Source: Leguminivora glycinivorella
Lineage: Eukaryota > Arthropoda > Insecta > Lepidoptera > Tortricidae
Assembly: GCF_023078275.1 (NCBI RefSeq)
Contig: NC_062993.1
Location: forward strand, 12,451,807-12,515,806
DNA: 64,000 nucleotides
Reading direction: 5' to 3'
Of the stretch, positions 39,480 to 51,493 are shown in pieces; the first letter of the stretch is position 1; every line of letters starts with the position of its first letter. Below the pieces are notes generated by a model. That model ran no database searches, was not told the origin of the DNA, and was given only the letters and a program-made list of their open reading frames with translations. The translations under genes were made by a program, and so were the position numbers.

Positions 39480-41855
39480 CAAACTGACGTCAGCGACGCA
39501 CAGGTGACGTCACTTATAGGTCATAATAAGGTCGGTCATTTATTCGTCGAGAGAGGACGTTTTAATGACGTCTATTTGGGGTCAATATTAGGACGTACCT
39601 TTTAGTCACAAAATTGACGTTTCAATGACGTCTATTTACGGTCACTATTAGGACGTACCTTTTTGGTCACAAATTTGACGTTTTACTGACGTCTGTTTGG
39701 GGTCATTATCAGGACGTACCTTTTTGGTCACAAATACGACGTTCTACTGACGTCTAATTGGGGTCACTATCAGGACGTACCTTTTTGGTCACAAATACGA
39801 CGTTTTACTGACGTCTCTTTGGGGTCACTATCAGGACGTACCATTTTAGTCACAAAGTTGACGTTCTACTGACGTCTAATTGGGGTCACTATCAGGACGT
39901 ACCTTTTTGGTCACAAATACGACGTTTTACTGACGTCTCTTTGGGGTCACTATCAGGACGTACCATTTTAGTCACAAAGTTGACGTTTTACTGACGTCTA
40001 TTTGCGGTCACTATCAGGACGTACCATTTTAGTCACAAAGTTGACGTTTCACTAACGTCTAATTGGGGTCACTATCAGGACGTACCTGTTTGGTTAGAAA
40101 TATGGCGTTTCGCTAACGTCTATTTTGGGTCACTACCAGGACGTACCTTTTTGGTCACAAATACGACGTTCTACTGACGTCTAATTGGGGTCACTATCAG
40201 GACGTACCTTTTTGGTCACAAATACGACGTTTTACTGACGTCTATTCGGGGTAACTATCAGGACGTACCTTTTTGGTCACAAATACGACGTTTTACTGAC
40301 GTCTATTCGGCGGTAACTATCAGGACGTACCTTTTTGGTCACAAATACGACGTTCTACTGACGTCTAATTGGGGTCACTATCAGGACGTACCTTTTTGGT
40401 CACAAATACGACGTTTTACTGACGTCTCATTGGGGTCACTATCAGGACGTACCTTTTTGGTCACTAATACGACGTTCTACTGACGTCTAATCGGGGTCAC
40501 TATCAGGACGTACCTTTTTGGTCACAAATATGACGTTTTACTGACGTCTCTTTGGGGTAACTATCAGGACGTGCCTTTTTGGTCACAAATATGACGTTCT
40601 ACTGACGTGTAATTGGGGTCACTATTAGGACGTACCTTTTTGGTCACAAATACGACGTTCTACTGACGTCTAATTGGGGTCACTATCAGGACGTACCTTT
40701 TTGGTCACAAATACGACGTTTTACTGACGTCTCATTGGGGTCACTATCAGGACGTACCTTTTTGGTCACTAATACGACGTTCTACTGACGTCTAATTGGG
40801 GTCACTATCAGGACGTACCTTTTTGGTCACAAATACGACGTTTTACTGACGTCTCATTGGGGTCACTATCAGGACGTACCTTTTTGGTCACTAATACGAC
40901 GTTCTACTGACGTCTAATCGGGGTCACTATCAGGACGTACCTTTTTGGTCACAAATACGACGTTTTACTGACGTCTCATTGGGGTCACTATCAGGACGTA
41001 CCTTTTTGGTCACTAATACGACGTTTTACTGACGTCTATTTGCGGTCACTATCAGGACGTACCATTTTAGTCACAAAGTTGACGTTTCACTAACGTCTAA
41101 TTGGGGTCACTATCAGGACGTTCCTGTTTGGTTAGAAATATGCCGTTTCGCTAACGTCTATTTTGGGTCACTACCAGGACGTACCTTTTTGGTCACAAAT
41201 ACGACGTTTTACTGTCGTCTTTTTGGGGTCACTATCAGGATGTACCGTTTTAGTCACAGAACCGAGAGAAAAGAGAATAGAGATTTGGGGCGGCGGTTAA
41301 AAATGGACGTTTTACTGACGTCTCTTTGGGGTCACTATCAGGACGTGCCTTTTTGGTCACAAATATGACGTTCTACTGACGTGTAATTGGGGTCACTATT
41401 AGGACGTACCTTTTTGGTCACAAATACGACGTTCTACTGACGTCTAATTGGGGTCACTATCAGGACGTACCTTTTTGGTCACAAATACGACGTTTTACTG
41501 ACGTCTCATTGGGGTCACTATCAGGACGTACCTTTTTGGTCACTAATACGACGTTCTACTGACGTTTCATTGGGGTCACTATCAGGACGTACTATTTTAG
41601 TCACAAAGTTGACGTTTCACTAACATCTAATTGGGGTCACTATCAGGACGTTCCTGTTTGGTTAGAAATATGGCGTTTCGCTAACGTCTATTTTGGGCCA
41701 CTACCAGGACGTACCTTTGGTCACAAATACGACGTTTTACTGTCGTCTTTTTGGGGTCACTATCAGGATGTACCGTTTTAGTCACAGAACCGAGAGAAAA
41801 GAGAAGAGAGATTTGGGCGGCGGTTAAAAATGGACGTTTCACTGACGTCTATTTG
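39480..41855. repeat. GACGTC-rich satellite array, ~61 bp unit, about 39 copies
   Basis: Consensus order: GACGTCTAATTGGGGTCACT, ATCAGGACGTACCTTTTTGG, TCACAAATACGACGTTCTAC, T. Two unit types (CTAATTGG with TTCTACT, and CTCATTGG with TTTTACT) often alternate, giving a ~122 bp dimer. A longer block of about 520 bp that ends in the non-canonical segment AACCGAGAGAAAAGAGAA / GCGGCGGTTAAAAATGGACG occurs at about 41220-41310 and again at about 41740-41840, showing a higher-order duplication. The plus frame 41751-41942 is a by-product. Confidence 0.9.
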
Positions 41856-41954
41856 GGGTTGCAAATCGACACTATTAACGGTTACAAACCAGCAATTGAG
41901 TGGATAGGCATCCTTTATTTTAGGGTGCTAGTACTAGTGTAAGTCAAACATAGT

Positions 41955-42080
41955 ATTATTAGTCCAAGGATATAAAAATTTCATCCCTTAGAAAGCTGAG
42001 CGTAGCGAGGTCTGTTACAAAAAACAAAATATATTTTTTTTATTTAATCATCTGATTTTGACAAAAAGTTTGTCAGTTGA
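41955..42080. repeat. Left arm of an inverted repeat around the Penelope-like element
   Basis: 'AGGATATAAAAATTTCATCC', then CTTAGAAAGCTGAGCGTAGCG and CTGATTTTGACAAAA are matched in reverse complement by 45290-45410 (CTACGCTCGGCTTCCTAAGG, GATGAAATTTCGATATCCTC). Identity is moderate. Together they bracket about 3.45 kb. Confidence 0.55.
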
Positions 42081-42256
42081 AAGAGATTCATTGATGTAAC
42101 CACAGATGTCATATAATATACCATAGATCAAGCAAACGTATCTACTTAGCGTGTCAAATGAACTCAGTGAAATCCACTGAGTTGTCCGTCTTTACTCGCA
42201 GCTTGCAGCTTTCGGGCGTCAATTTTTGTAAGTTGAAGTCAACCAAAACATAAAAA

Positions 42257-42394
42257 ATGCCTCGTTACGTGATATTCAATTGCAACAACACAAAAATTAT
42301 GAACAATCAAGAGCCTGAGACATATTTAAAATTACAGGCAAGAATCAACTTCAGTACAAAATTTGACACGCTCGGCCCCTATACAAATATATGA
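42257..42394 (+). pseudogene. Short frame with a THAP-like start
   Basis: MPRYVIFNCNNTKIM... recalls the first residues of THAP domains (MP.C.....C.N), but the first cysteine is replaced and the frame ends after 46 codons without the rest of the domain. It lies just inside the left inverted repeat, where a DNA-transposon transposase could start. Weak. Confidence 0.2.
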
Positions 42395-42894
42395 ATTTGT
42401 TTCTTCTATCTAAATTAAGTTCTGTGGATGTAACGCATCGATCTAAACTACCGGAAGTTTAAATCGATGATGTAACGTAAAAAAAATAGAAGAAAAAATC
42501 TCACAAAAAAAAGAAAAAAATTAAAAAATATATAAACAAAATAAGCCAAATTTGGCAACTTGTATCTTAAAAACTACTGATCTGATTTCGATTCGGTTTT
42601 TAGTTTATAATCATGAATTTATTTGTCTTTAATATTAAAAACTTACTTCTCGACATTGTACATTATTTCTACCGTTATTTGCAGTTATTCAGTGTGATAC
42701 GAAAATATAAAATAAAACTATGGAAACTCATTAAATCGCGTATAATGAATTTAGAATACATCCCGACGTTTCGAACTCTTTACAGCGTTCGGATCGTGGT
42801 CAACGGGTGACTGAATAAAAATTACAATGTGCAAAAGGTACCCACATACAAGAAATATTAACGAACCATGACCACAAATAATATAGATTTCTAA

Positions 42895-43128
42895 GGCACT
42901 GGTCCCACCGCGAGCTAGTATAAAGCTGTGAGCTATCGGCTATAAAAACGAACAAAAGATAATCACTCCCGTGCAAATAAAAGAGACACGGCGATGTTTA
43001 TAGTTACTCGCCCAGCGGTGAGCTATTAAAATCGCCGTGTTTCTTTTATTTGCACGGGGGTGCTTATCTTTTGTTCGTTTTTATAGTCGATAGCTCATAG
43101 CTTACTAGCTCGCGGTGGGACCAGTGCC
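42895..43128. mobile_element. 234 bp fold-back MITE, TAA target duplication
   Basis: Almost entirely palindromic: GGCACTGGTCCCACCGCGAG ... and its complement at the other end, with arms of about 110 bp and a short centre near 43010. TAA flanks at 42892-42894 and 43129-43131. It contains GTGCAAATAAAAGA / TCTTTTATTTGCAC in the stem. Inserted in the 3' region of the Penelope-like element. Confidence 0.85.
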
Positions 43129-43306
43129 TAAGGCAGGTTCACACACTATTAATAAAGCTAGTTATACAATATTCAAAAAATTACCATTACTATGTTAAAA
43201 AATAATTAACCAATTAATCTACACAAAATTGACAAAGAACAAACTGCAAATGTCCAACACCATACAACACAAATGCCTCACAGCCTTCGTCGTGCTTGTT
43301 CCATTA

Positions 43307-45110
43307 TCAGATGTACAACTGGATCCCAAGCCGGTGGTAAAGCAAAGCCATCTTCTCTATTAAAGTTTGGATATTTCTGGGTATATATCGCTTCTCCTTA
43401 GCAAGAACCAGAGGCTTGTCAAACTTTATAGCATGATTGACTTTATCCATGACATGTTCAGAGACTGCAGACCTTTGCCGATGGTGCTTGACATCCGCTA
43501 TGTATTCCTTCACCCGTGTGGAAATACTTCGTTTCGTCTGTCCCACATATGACAGGCCGCACTCACAGTCTAGCCTGTACACTCCCGCATTTTATAGAGG
43601 AGTTTGACATTTCACAGGCCTCAGGAATTGGGACATCTTCTTCATAGGCTTGAAATAAGTTTTAATAGAAGCCCGTTTCAAGATGTGGCTGACCCTATCC
43701 ATGACCCCTCTAACAAAAGGCAGAATAGCAGGGCGGCGCCCGACTGTAGGGATCTTCAAGCGGGCCTTCTGCTTGACACGCGGTATCTTGAGCTCGTTCG
43801 CCAACAGCGCCTGCCTGGCATGTCGAAGCTCCGCGGCCAAATGCTGGTCGTCACATATCCTTTGGGCTCTCTGAAACAAAGATTTGCCTACAGTAGCTAG
43901 TTGACTGGGATGGTGGTGGGATTTGCCATTTAAGTACCTATCAGTATGAGTAGGTTTTCTATACACAGTGCGATCTAAGCTATTATCAGGATTCATCAAA
44001 ATGAGAACATCCAAGAAGGGAAGAGAACAGTCTTTTTCCAACTCCATAGTAAATTGTATTTTACTATGGATAAAATTTAAATGGTCTAAGAAAGTTGAAA
44101 CATTACTTTTAGGAAGTATAGTAAAAGTGTCATCTACGTATCTTTTAAATATCTTCGGCTGGACGGCAGCCAATGAGAGCGCTCTCTCCTTGAAATCCTC
44201 CATGAAGATGTCGGCGACTACTGGAGACACCGGAGACCCCATTGCCACGCCGTCCACTTGAAGGTAGAATTCACCGTTCCATAGGAAGTAGCCCGATGTG
44301 AGGCAATGTTCCAACAACTTGGCATGGTTCTCAGACATGTTCTGCTCTCTAAACCTCTTCTTGACAATTTCAATGCAGTCTCTTTTACCGGTAGATTCGT
44401 AAATAGCGACTGAACATCAAAACTGACCATAATTTCATTCATCAGTTAATGTGAGATCTCTAATTTCACTGATGAAATGGTAAGAATCCTTTATATGAGT
44501 GCTGGTGCCACCTCGCAATGGTGAAAGGACTCCCGCTAGGTGCTGAGCTAATTTATACGTGGGAGCATCGATCTGACTCACTACTGGACGTAGCAGAGCA
44601 TTCGGCTTGTGTATTTTTGGCAACCCATACAACTTCTAGGCACCGGGCAATCAGGAACTAAACTTGCAACATTCAGATTGAGGCTGTCCGAGTACTCACT
44701 AATTAGATCTTTAGTGGTTTTCAGGATCTTCGTAGTTGGGTCCCTCTTTACATGTTTGTATGTTGATGTATCCGCCAAAAGATTCATTATCTTCTCGTTG
44801 TAATCTGAAGTACAACGGCCGCATTACCCTTGTCAGCTCGAAGAACAGTTATGTCCGGATCCTCACCCAATTTTTTTAAAGCGACAAATTCATCCCTAGG
44901 TAAATTTGTTCTTGGGGGCTTCGCTCTCCGTAACAAAGACGAGACATCCTGGCGTATAGCCTCTAACTCTTCCTTGCCTACATTGTTCTTCACCAGACAA
45001 TCTTCCACACTGACGATAATGTCCTCATAAGGGATCTTCCGCGGCGCAACCACGTAATTGAGACCTTTTTCCAGAACCGAAAACTCACACGCAGTGAGTT
45101 GTTTATCTCA
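43307..45110 (-). pseudogene. Penelope-like reverse transcriptase with GIY-YIG endonuclease, frameshifted
   Basis: Read on the minus strand, the parts follow in the correct order: N-terminal LEKGLNYVVAPRKIP (near 45080); ...VLRADKGNAAVV (44830); YGLPKIHKP (44630); VSFDVQSLFTNLPV (44410); VDGVAMGSPVSPVVADIFME and the catalytic KRYVDDTF (44280-44120); then a C-terminal GIY-YIG nuclease with YRLDCECGLSYVGQTKRS (43580). At least four frameshifts break it into six frames (45053, 44787, 44632, 44442, 44338 and 43582 starts). The RT core with YVDD is itself unbroken over 248 codons. The family is a reverse transcriptase/nuclease for target-site copying. Dead as a protein, but close to full length. 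Confidence 0.85.
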
Positions 45111-45289
45111 CGGAAGTATAACTAAGTTTATCTGATAAATTGACAACTGATCGATTTGACACTGACAGCGCCATTCCGTTTACGCTATGTTTACGCTCTG
45201 AGGCAATCCGTCATCGCTGCGTTTCGTTCACGATTTTAACTTGTCAAACTTGGTAACTTGTCTCTGCTTGCATTGTTCGAATTTGAGAT

Positions 45290-45410
45290 ACGTTTTGTCA
45301 AAATCGGACGATACAATAAAAATATATATTTTTTTTCATTTTCATAAAAACACTCGCTACGCTCGGCTTCCTAAGGGATGAAATTTCGATATCCTCGGAA
45401 AAAATCGTTT
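45290..45410. repeat. Right arm of the 41955-42080 inverted repeat
   Basis: Complementary to the left arm. Beyond it, 45395-45480 matches 7895-8010, so the arm may itself be part of a wider dispersed repeat. Confidence 0.55.
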
Positions 45411-45594
45411 ACTTTGATGTCTACTATCACCATGCAAAGCGGCTTGCTTCCATCTCAAAGTGCAGCTTTTTTTTCATAACTAGTATGACTATATTCTCTC
45501 TGTCTAAATTTGAAATGAGACAGACCTTTGATAAAACTATAGTTAGTTATCTTATACTTTTCCTTTACTCAGACTAATTCACTATCATAGTGAA

Positions 45595-45700
45595 TAGGGA
45601 TTGCAAATCCGCTTATATGTTGGGAAATCCGGATTTTCGGATTATTTGTAGGAAAATCCAGATTCCGGATTAAATCCGATTTTTAAGGTTTTTTAGTTAA
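45595..45700. repeat. AATCCGGATTTTCGG-rich hAT-like end
   Basis: TAGGGATTGCAAATCCG followed by repeated AATCCGGATT words. A similar cluster in the opposite sense is at 52675-52770. The pattern resembles subterminal repeats of a hAT-type element, but no matching end or 8 bp duplication was found at the far cluster. Confidence 0.35.
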
Positions 45701-45833
45701 CACCAAAAATAAAGCAAAATTCAATAGTTTAAGAAGTAAACAGTATTTTTAAACATTAGTAAACACACAACAGTACGTATATGCGTGTTTTGCTACGCAA
45801 ATTTCAAACAAAAAATGAATTATTTCATTAAAC

Positions 45834-45955
45834 TTATATTGACTGGGGTATAGATAGACCGTGACGTGGTTAGGTGGTTACCTTTATATTCTTTTGTGGA
45901 GCTTCTGAACAGTTCCTCGGTCCATATATAATACTTAAGTCTAGTGAAACTAAGC
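45834..45955 (+). repeat. Decayed Penelope-like terminal fragment
   Basis: 'AAACTTATATTGACTGGGGT', 'ATAGACCGTGACGTGG' and GTTACCTTTATATTCTTTTG follow the order of 20098-20160, with many changes. Confidence 0.45.
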
Positions 45956-46010
45956 GTGAATCATAACTCTCATTATTTTCAATCAAAACAAAACATTTTC
46001 CTCTTTTTTA

Positions 46011-46467
46011 GGGTTCCGTAGTCAACTCAGTAACCGTTAGCACTAGAAAGCTGAAATTTAGTACCAATATGTATATCAATCACGCCAAAAAAGTGCAAAA
46101 ATAAAAATGTTTTATTAGGGTACCCCCTACATGTAAAGTGGGGACTGATATTTTTTTCATTCCAACCCCAACGTGTGATATATTGCTGGATAGGTATTTA
46201 AAAATGAATAAGGGTTTAAGATCGTTTTTGATAATATTAATATTTTCGGAAATAATCGCTCTTAAAGGAAAAAAAGTGCGTCCCCTCCCCTCTAACTTTT
46301 GAACCATATGTTTAAAAAATATGACAAAAATCACAAAAGTAGAACTTTATAAAGACTTTCTAGGAAATTTATTTTGAACTTGATAGGTTCAGTAGTTTTT
46401 GAGAAAAATACGGAAAACTACGGAACCCTACACTGAGCGTGGCCCGACACGCTCTTGGCCGGCTTTT
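46011..46467 (+). repeat. Fold-back family 'GGGTTCCGTAGT', copy 2
   Basis: Collinear with 38445-38984 but lacking the (CCGT)n tract and about 65 bases around it. Confidence 0.75.
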
Positions 46468-47596
46468 ACTGATTATATAAGCTACGTACGTGGGCAGTTA
46501 ATCATTGTATTAACGAGGTAAAGTTTTTTTTTACATTCAGGATTATATACATCCAGTAAACAACGAAATCATAAAAATATTAGCGCGTCAAGTGTAGAGT
46601 CAATTCTACGTTCTTAGGCACAGCATTACAACAGAACCAGGAAAATATTGATTTAAGTGGTTAAGAGCGCAAATAATAACATAGTCACTAACGTAGGTAT
46701 TATAAATAAAATTAAATTCCAATCCGACCACAGACCACTTCGTGCTACCTTAAAATTCCACTTCAAGTTACACCGCAAACATATATTTTCAGTGCGCAGC
46801 AAAAAACTAGACAGAGCAACACTAACAGCCAACTACGACCAGTACAACCTTGAACTTCAAAACCAATTTGACATATTAAATTTAGACGACACCGATACTG
46901 AGACCCAATATGACAATATTCTGAAAGTGGTTCATGCAACACAGAGAAAAATTAAAACCACCACTAAAAATAAACGCACCATATTATCAAAGGACACCAA
47001 AAACTTAATATAACAACGTACTAATCTAGAAATAGGCTCCGCAGAATATCGAATGACAGACAGAAAAGTTAAACGCAGCATCCGAACCGACATCCGAAAC
47101 TACAATACAGATTTAGTTACAGCAGCAATAGTAAACAACAGGTCACTTAGAGCAGCAAAAATGGGATAACAAAAGGAAAATTGTGGATAACTAATTTAAA
47201 AGACGAACACGGCAAGAAATGCGGCGATAGAAACCAGATAATGAATATATGCACCAAGTTTTACTCTTCCTTATACTCAGACCCACTTAACGCACACAAC
47301 ACCCCGGAACTCTTCTGCGGCGAAACTATCTCTCCCATAACAACTGAGGAAGTGGCCAAAGCCTTGTCTACAATGAAATTCGACAAAAGCCCTGGAGTTG
47401 ACGCTATCACCACAGAAGCACTAATTTTCGGGAAAACAAGTCTATTACTTCCTCTTTCAAAATTGTTTAACACCATAGTATAAATACAGGACAAATACCT
47501 CAAAAACTGCTTCATTCAAATATTATACTTTTGCACAAGAAAGGGGATAAAGCCGACATAGGAAACTATCGGCCAATCAGTCTTGTATCCCACATA

Positions 47597-50266
47597 CACG
47601 GTGTTTCCGGTATCACTCAAAACCTCAGACACCCCAACTGATTTTTATTTTTTTAAACTCATCTAGAGTATTCATCTTTTAATCTGATCGTTACTTTTTT
47701 TTAATTGAATTTTTAATTTTCTGTACAGCTCTACTTGACTTTTAGCTCTACACTCAATAAAATAATTGCTAACTACCATAATAAACCATAAGTCTATTTA
47801 TTTGTGTACGTTACTGCAACGACATAAGGTTTACCAATAGACAGCTAAGATGTCACTGTAAAACACTTTAAAGCTTTGTCACAGTAAACTTCAAATTGGA
47901 CAGGTAATCGCAGTAAGCAAATAAACTCAATATTCAAAATGACAAGGTTGGAATTAGGTACGAGTTCAATTTGTTATGACTTATGATAAACATTAAGATT
48001 AAACTGACAAACAACGTCAAACTAGTAGCGGAAAAATAATCGTCCAAGTAACCGGCCAGTATTAATACCCCTAAATACTGAAAAAAGGTAAACAACCTCT
48101 AGCAATTAGGGTATGCAAAAACCGGTTAACTTAAAAACCGGTTAATAACCGAGACTTTTCCTTCAAAACCGGTTAACCGGTTATTAACCGGTTTTGAGGA
48201 TTTTTAGTAAATGGCCGTACTACGCAATAATTACCATTACCTTTAAGAATTCTGATGTTGATGACATCGTAGCAGGTATTACTTGCACGATGCAGATCAT
48301 TTTTATCCAGTTTTTGGGAATTTTGTAAAATGCGGAAATTGCTAAAAAAGGCTTTTGTGGTTTGAATGTGATTCGTCAGTTTTGCGTTTTCTATATTCCC
48401 ATTACGAATTGAACGGAATAAACGTAAACAAACTGCTGTCACTGTCAAAGTAACACGTGCAGCTCAAGTCAGGGTTCTCTAAGTAAGGGCCGACCGGAAA
48501 ACAAATAACTTTCAACCAGTTATTAAGTACACATTTAAAATCGTGAATCGATCGAACACGATGACTGTTATATTATGTTATGATCCCACGCAAGCCAAAA
48601 TAAAAATCAGTCCAAAATTGTCGAACTTTTGTCATATCAGATACAAAAACCAATAATTAAATTTATAATCAGCTTATTATGCACAGGCTAATTAAAACCT
48701 TCTTCAAATACGAGTTGAGGACCGTTTTAATTAGCCATTAAAATTCACTACCACCTAGTCTCGAAAGTTGCTGAAAAATAATGTTTAGCGGCCCGCTATT
48801 TGGTCGCCCAGGTACATTTACACAGTGATACCAGTGCAATAAATAAACTACCCCTCAGAAACGGCTTTTTAATTTCAATAAATATACCAAAACGTTTTGT
48901 GTTAAAATTTATTTTCGTTTAAACAGAGTCATTATTTAGGTAATGGAATATGTAAAGATTTTTAATAAACTTGTAAAATATCGGCAATTTTAATACCTCG
49001 AATGGTGCAATTTTTTTATAGCACCGGCCACACCTTTGTTTACAATAATTCCGGCTAATTCAAAATAGGAATACAGGCATGTCGCAAAGGTTTACAGCTA
49101 CCAGAGCCCCTAGCAATACAAGCAATTGATGTAAGAAAACCAAGATCTCCATTTTACCTTTCTTTTAAAAAATATAGTTTGAAATATACGGTAGACGCCG
49201 GTTACAACGACGCTCAAGGGACCGCTGATATTACGTCGTACTAACCGAATGTCGTACAAAACGAATTTCATTTCTTTTAATTAAAAGTAATATCTACATC
49301 TCTATTACTAAAACATTTCAATCAATAGGTTTATTTACAGGGTATTATTATCATAGTATTAATACCTTATTTTATTGTGACTTGTTTAGTTAGAAAAAGT
49401 CATTTTTAGTATGCGTGCTTGCTCATCATTTGTAGGTAAAGCTAGTTTATACGCAAACGAAAAATACAAATTGGGTTCTATTTAGCTTATAAGATTGTAC
49501 CCGTGGCGAACAAATTGTTAAAATTTTAAAAGCTCCTAAAAGTTACATGGCCACAATGTAATCTTGCTACTTGTTGTAGGCAAGACAGGGGCCGTGCTCG
49601 GGTGGAAGTAGCTTTGTTTCCTCAATTTACTAGTAAAACTAAAAACGTTGTCGCTCGTCGTTGCAACCGGACTTGACGGACGGATTCTGTGTAAAAATGT
49701 GTCGTGAAAGGCGGCTGGTCGTTAAAATCGGAGTCGTAATAAACGGATGTACTTTCATACTATCACATACGAAAACCAAATAAATACCTGTGCTTATGTC
49801 GTTGTAAGAGGTTAATTGAGTTAGACTCGGGACTAATTTTTAAAATAAAATCATTACAGATAATAATGTTGTCAATGAAAAGTAATGAATAAATCTTTAT
49901 TATTACAAAACATTAAATAATTACGTATTTTTGAACCTTTTTATGCCTAATTTTCCAAATTTTGAGAAATAAATACAGTTTCGGTTATTAACCGGTTAGA
50001 GACTATAAAAACCGGTTTTTAACAGAGGCCAAAAAGTCTCGGTTAACCGGTTTTTCGGTTAACCGGTTAACCGGTTTGCACACCCTACTAGCAATGCGAT
50101 ATACACAATGTTGTATTACGAGTACAATAGAATGGGCACGTAAAAAATAACTAATAATACTAATTTAAATAAAAATATTACCCCCATCAAGATATAGCTC
50201 AATCGATTCTACTCTCGATTCTGAACAAAGTGTTTTCAGGTTTTTAGTGTTAAGTGAAACACGGTG
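47597..50266. mobile_element. Element A, copy 2, inserted in the LINE
   Basis: Starts CACGGTGTTTCCGG after TA at 47595-47596 and ends AACACGGTG before TA at 50267-50268. Without the hAT insert and its duplication it is about 681 bp, against 683 bp in copy 1. It splits the LINE between 'ISLVSH' and 'KIIERR'. At the 9-base site where copy 1 was hit by element B, this copy is uninterrupted (GGTTGGAAT, about 47947-47955). Confidence 0.8.
48107..50087. mobile_element. hAT-type element, 1981 bp, inserted in element A copy 2
   Basis: Terminal inverted repeats TAGGGTATGCAAAAACCGG and (complement of the right end) TAGGGTGTGCAAACCGG, flanked by the 8 bp duplication CTAGCAAT (48099-48106 and 50088-50095). 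Both subterminal regions are rich in AACCGGTTAA words. No transposase is recognisable; a 91-codon minus frame at 48173-48448 begins in the terminal repeat and has no motif I know. At about 49190-49790 'ACGCCGGTTACAACGACG' and later CGTCGTTGCAACCGG words suggest a further, decayed pogo-like insert. Confidence 0.85.
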
Positions 50267-51493
50267 TATAAAAAAATATATATTAAAATTATAGAGCGTC
50301 GCATTGCCGGGCAACTCGATCAACACCAACCGCCCAATCAAGCTGGCTTTCGTCCAGGGTTCTCCACCACCGATCACCTCCACACAATCAACCAGGTCAT
50401 AGAAAATTCTACGGAATTCAAACTCCCCTTATACCATCAAAGCATTTGATAGCATCACACATTCCGCCATAGTAACCGCACTTCAAAACCAAAATATCCA
50501 CCCCAGATACATTAGCTTAATTCAAAACATATACAGGAATAGTACAGCGAACATAAAACTTCAGTACTTAGGCCCGTCGTTTCCTATACAGCGAGGTGTC
50601 AAACAGGGTGATCCGCTATCTCCAAAATTATTCACCAGCACCCTTGAAGAAGTTTTTTCAAATCCTGGCGGTTTCCTGGGAGAATAGAGGAATAGTCGTC
50701 GGAGACAAGAGGTTATCAAACCTTCGCTTCGCTGACGACATTGTCCTCTTTGCTTCCTCGGAATCCGAACTGCAAGAAATTCTCCAAGATCTGAGCAACG
50801 CAAGCTTTCAGGTTGGACTTCGAATGAATCGTGCAAAGACACAAGTTATGACCAACAGCAAGAAACGTAGGGTCGAGGTAGATGGGCAGAATATACAATA
50901 TGTCGACGAGTATATTTACTTGGGCCAGCTAGTCTCTTTCAGCAACAGGCAAGACAAAGAAGTCGAACGCCGTGTCGATAACGCTTGGAAGAGCTACTGG
51001 TCCATGAAGGAGCTTATGAAGGGAAACCTTCCACTGTCACTCAAGCGAAAACTCGTCGACATGTGTATTCTGCCTGTCCTAACCTACAGCGCCCAAACAT
51101 GGTCACTCACAGAGATTCAGAAGTTCAAACTGAAGGTTTGCCAACGCGCTATAGAGCGCAGCATTCTAGGTGTCAAAAGGACCGATCGAGTCCTAAACAC
51201 TACGCTGCGCTCCAAAACTCGCATTGCTGATGTTGGCAAAAAACCGCCAGGCTTAAATGGGACTGGGCCGGCCACGTCTATCGCATGCATCCGGATAGGT
51301 GGCTAACATAGCCACCAAGTGGATGCCGATGAAGAAGTGAGGGCCGGGCAGGCTTGAGGCAAAGATGGCGAAACGATCTGTACGCCTTTCTGAAGAACTG
51401 GCCGGAGGAAACAGAGAACAGGGAGTCATGGAGAGCCAGGGAGAGGTCTTTGCCCAGCAGTGAGACACTCATATAGGCTAACAAAAAAAAAAA

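Larger units (their letters stand above)
42720..45110 (-). mobile_element. Penelope-like element, degraded
   Basis: The coding part is at 43307-45110 (minus). Its 3' side reaches about 42740, where the minus strand has CACGATCCGAACGC and GTTCGAAACGTCGGGATG, words typical of Penelope-like terminal regions that can hold hammerhead-like ribozyme motifs. A Harbinger-type MITE is inserted at 42895-43128. The full 5' end is not defined. Confidence 0.7.
46655..51493 (+). pseudogene. RTE-clade LINE, 5'-truncated, interrupted by nested transposons
   Basis: Coding order: end of the endonuclease (NNNIVTNVGIINK...SDHRPLRATLKFH, from 46657); linker; RT start with EEVAKALSTMKFDKSPGVDA (47340-47400) and GNYRPISLVSH (47560-47592). 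Element A then interrupts at 47597-50266. After it the RT resumes with IIERRIAGQLDQHQP..NQAGFRPGFST (50290), GVKQGDPLSPKLF (50600), the catalytic LRFADDIVLFA (50725) and the tail TYSAQTWSLTE (51090), then SETL and a stop near 51470. A poly-A of 12-13 bases closes it near 51493. Frameshifts near 47480, 50440, 50670 and 51240, plus stop codons (for example after 47013), make it a pseudogene even without the insertions. Confidence 0.9.

Noticed and set aside
50561..50842. Minus-strand 93-codon frame opposite the LINE reverse transcriptase
   Set aside because: Shadow of the plus-strand RT coding sequence with FADD; composition has no independent support.
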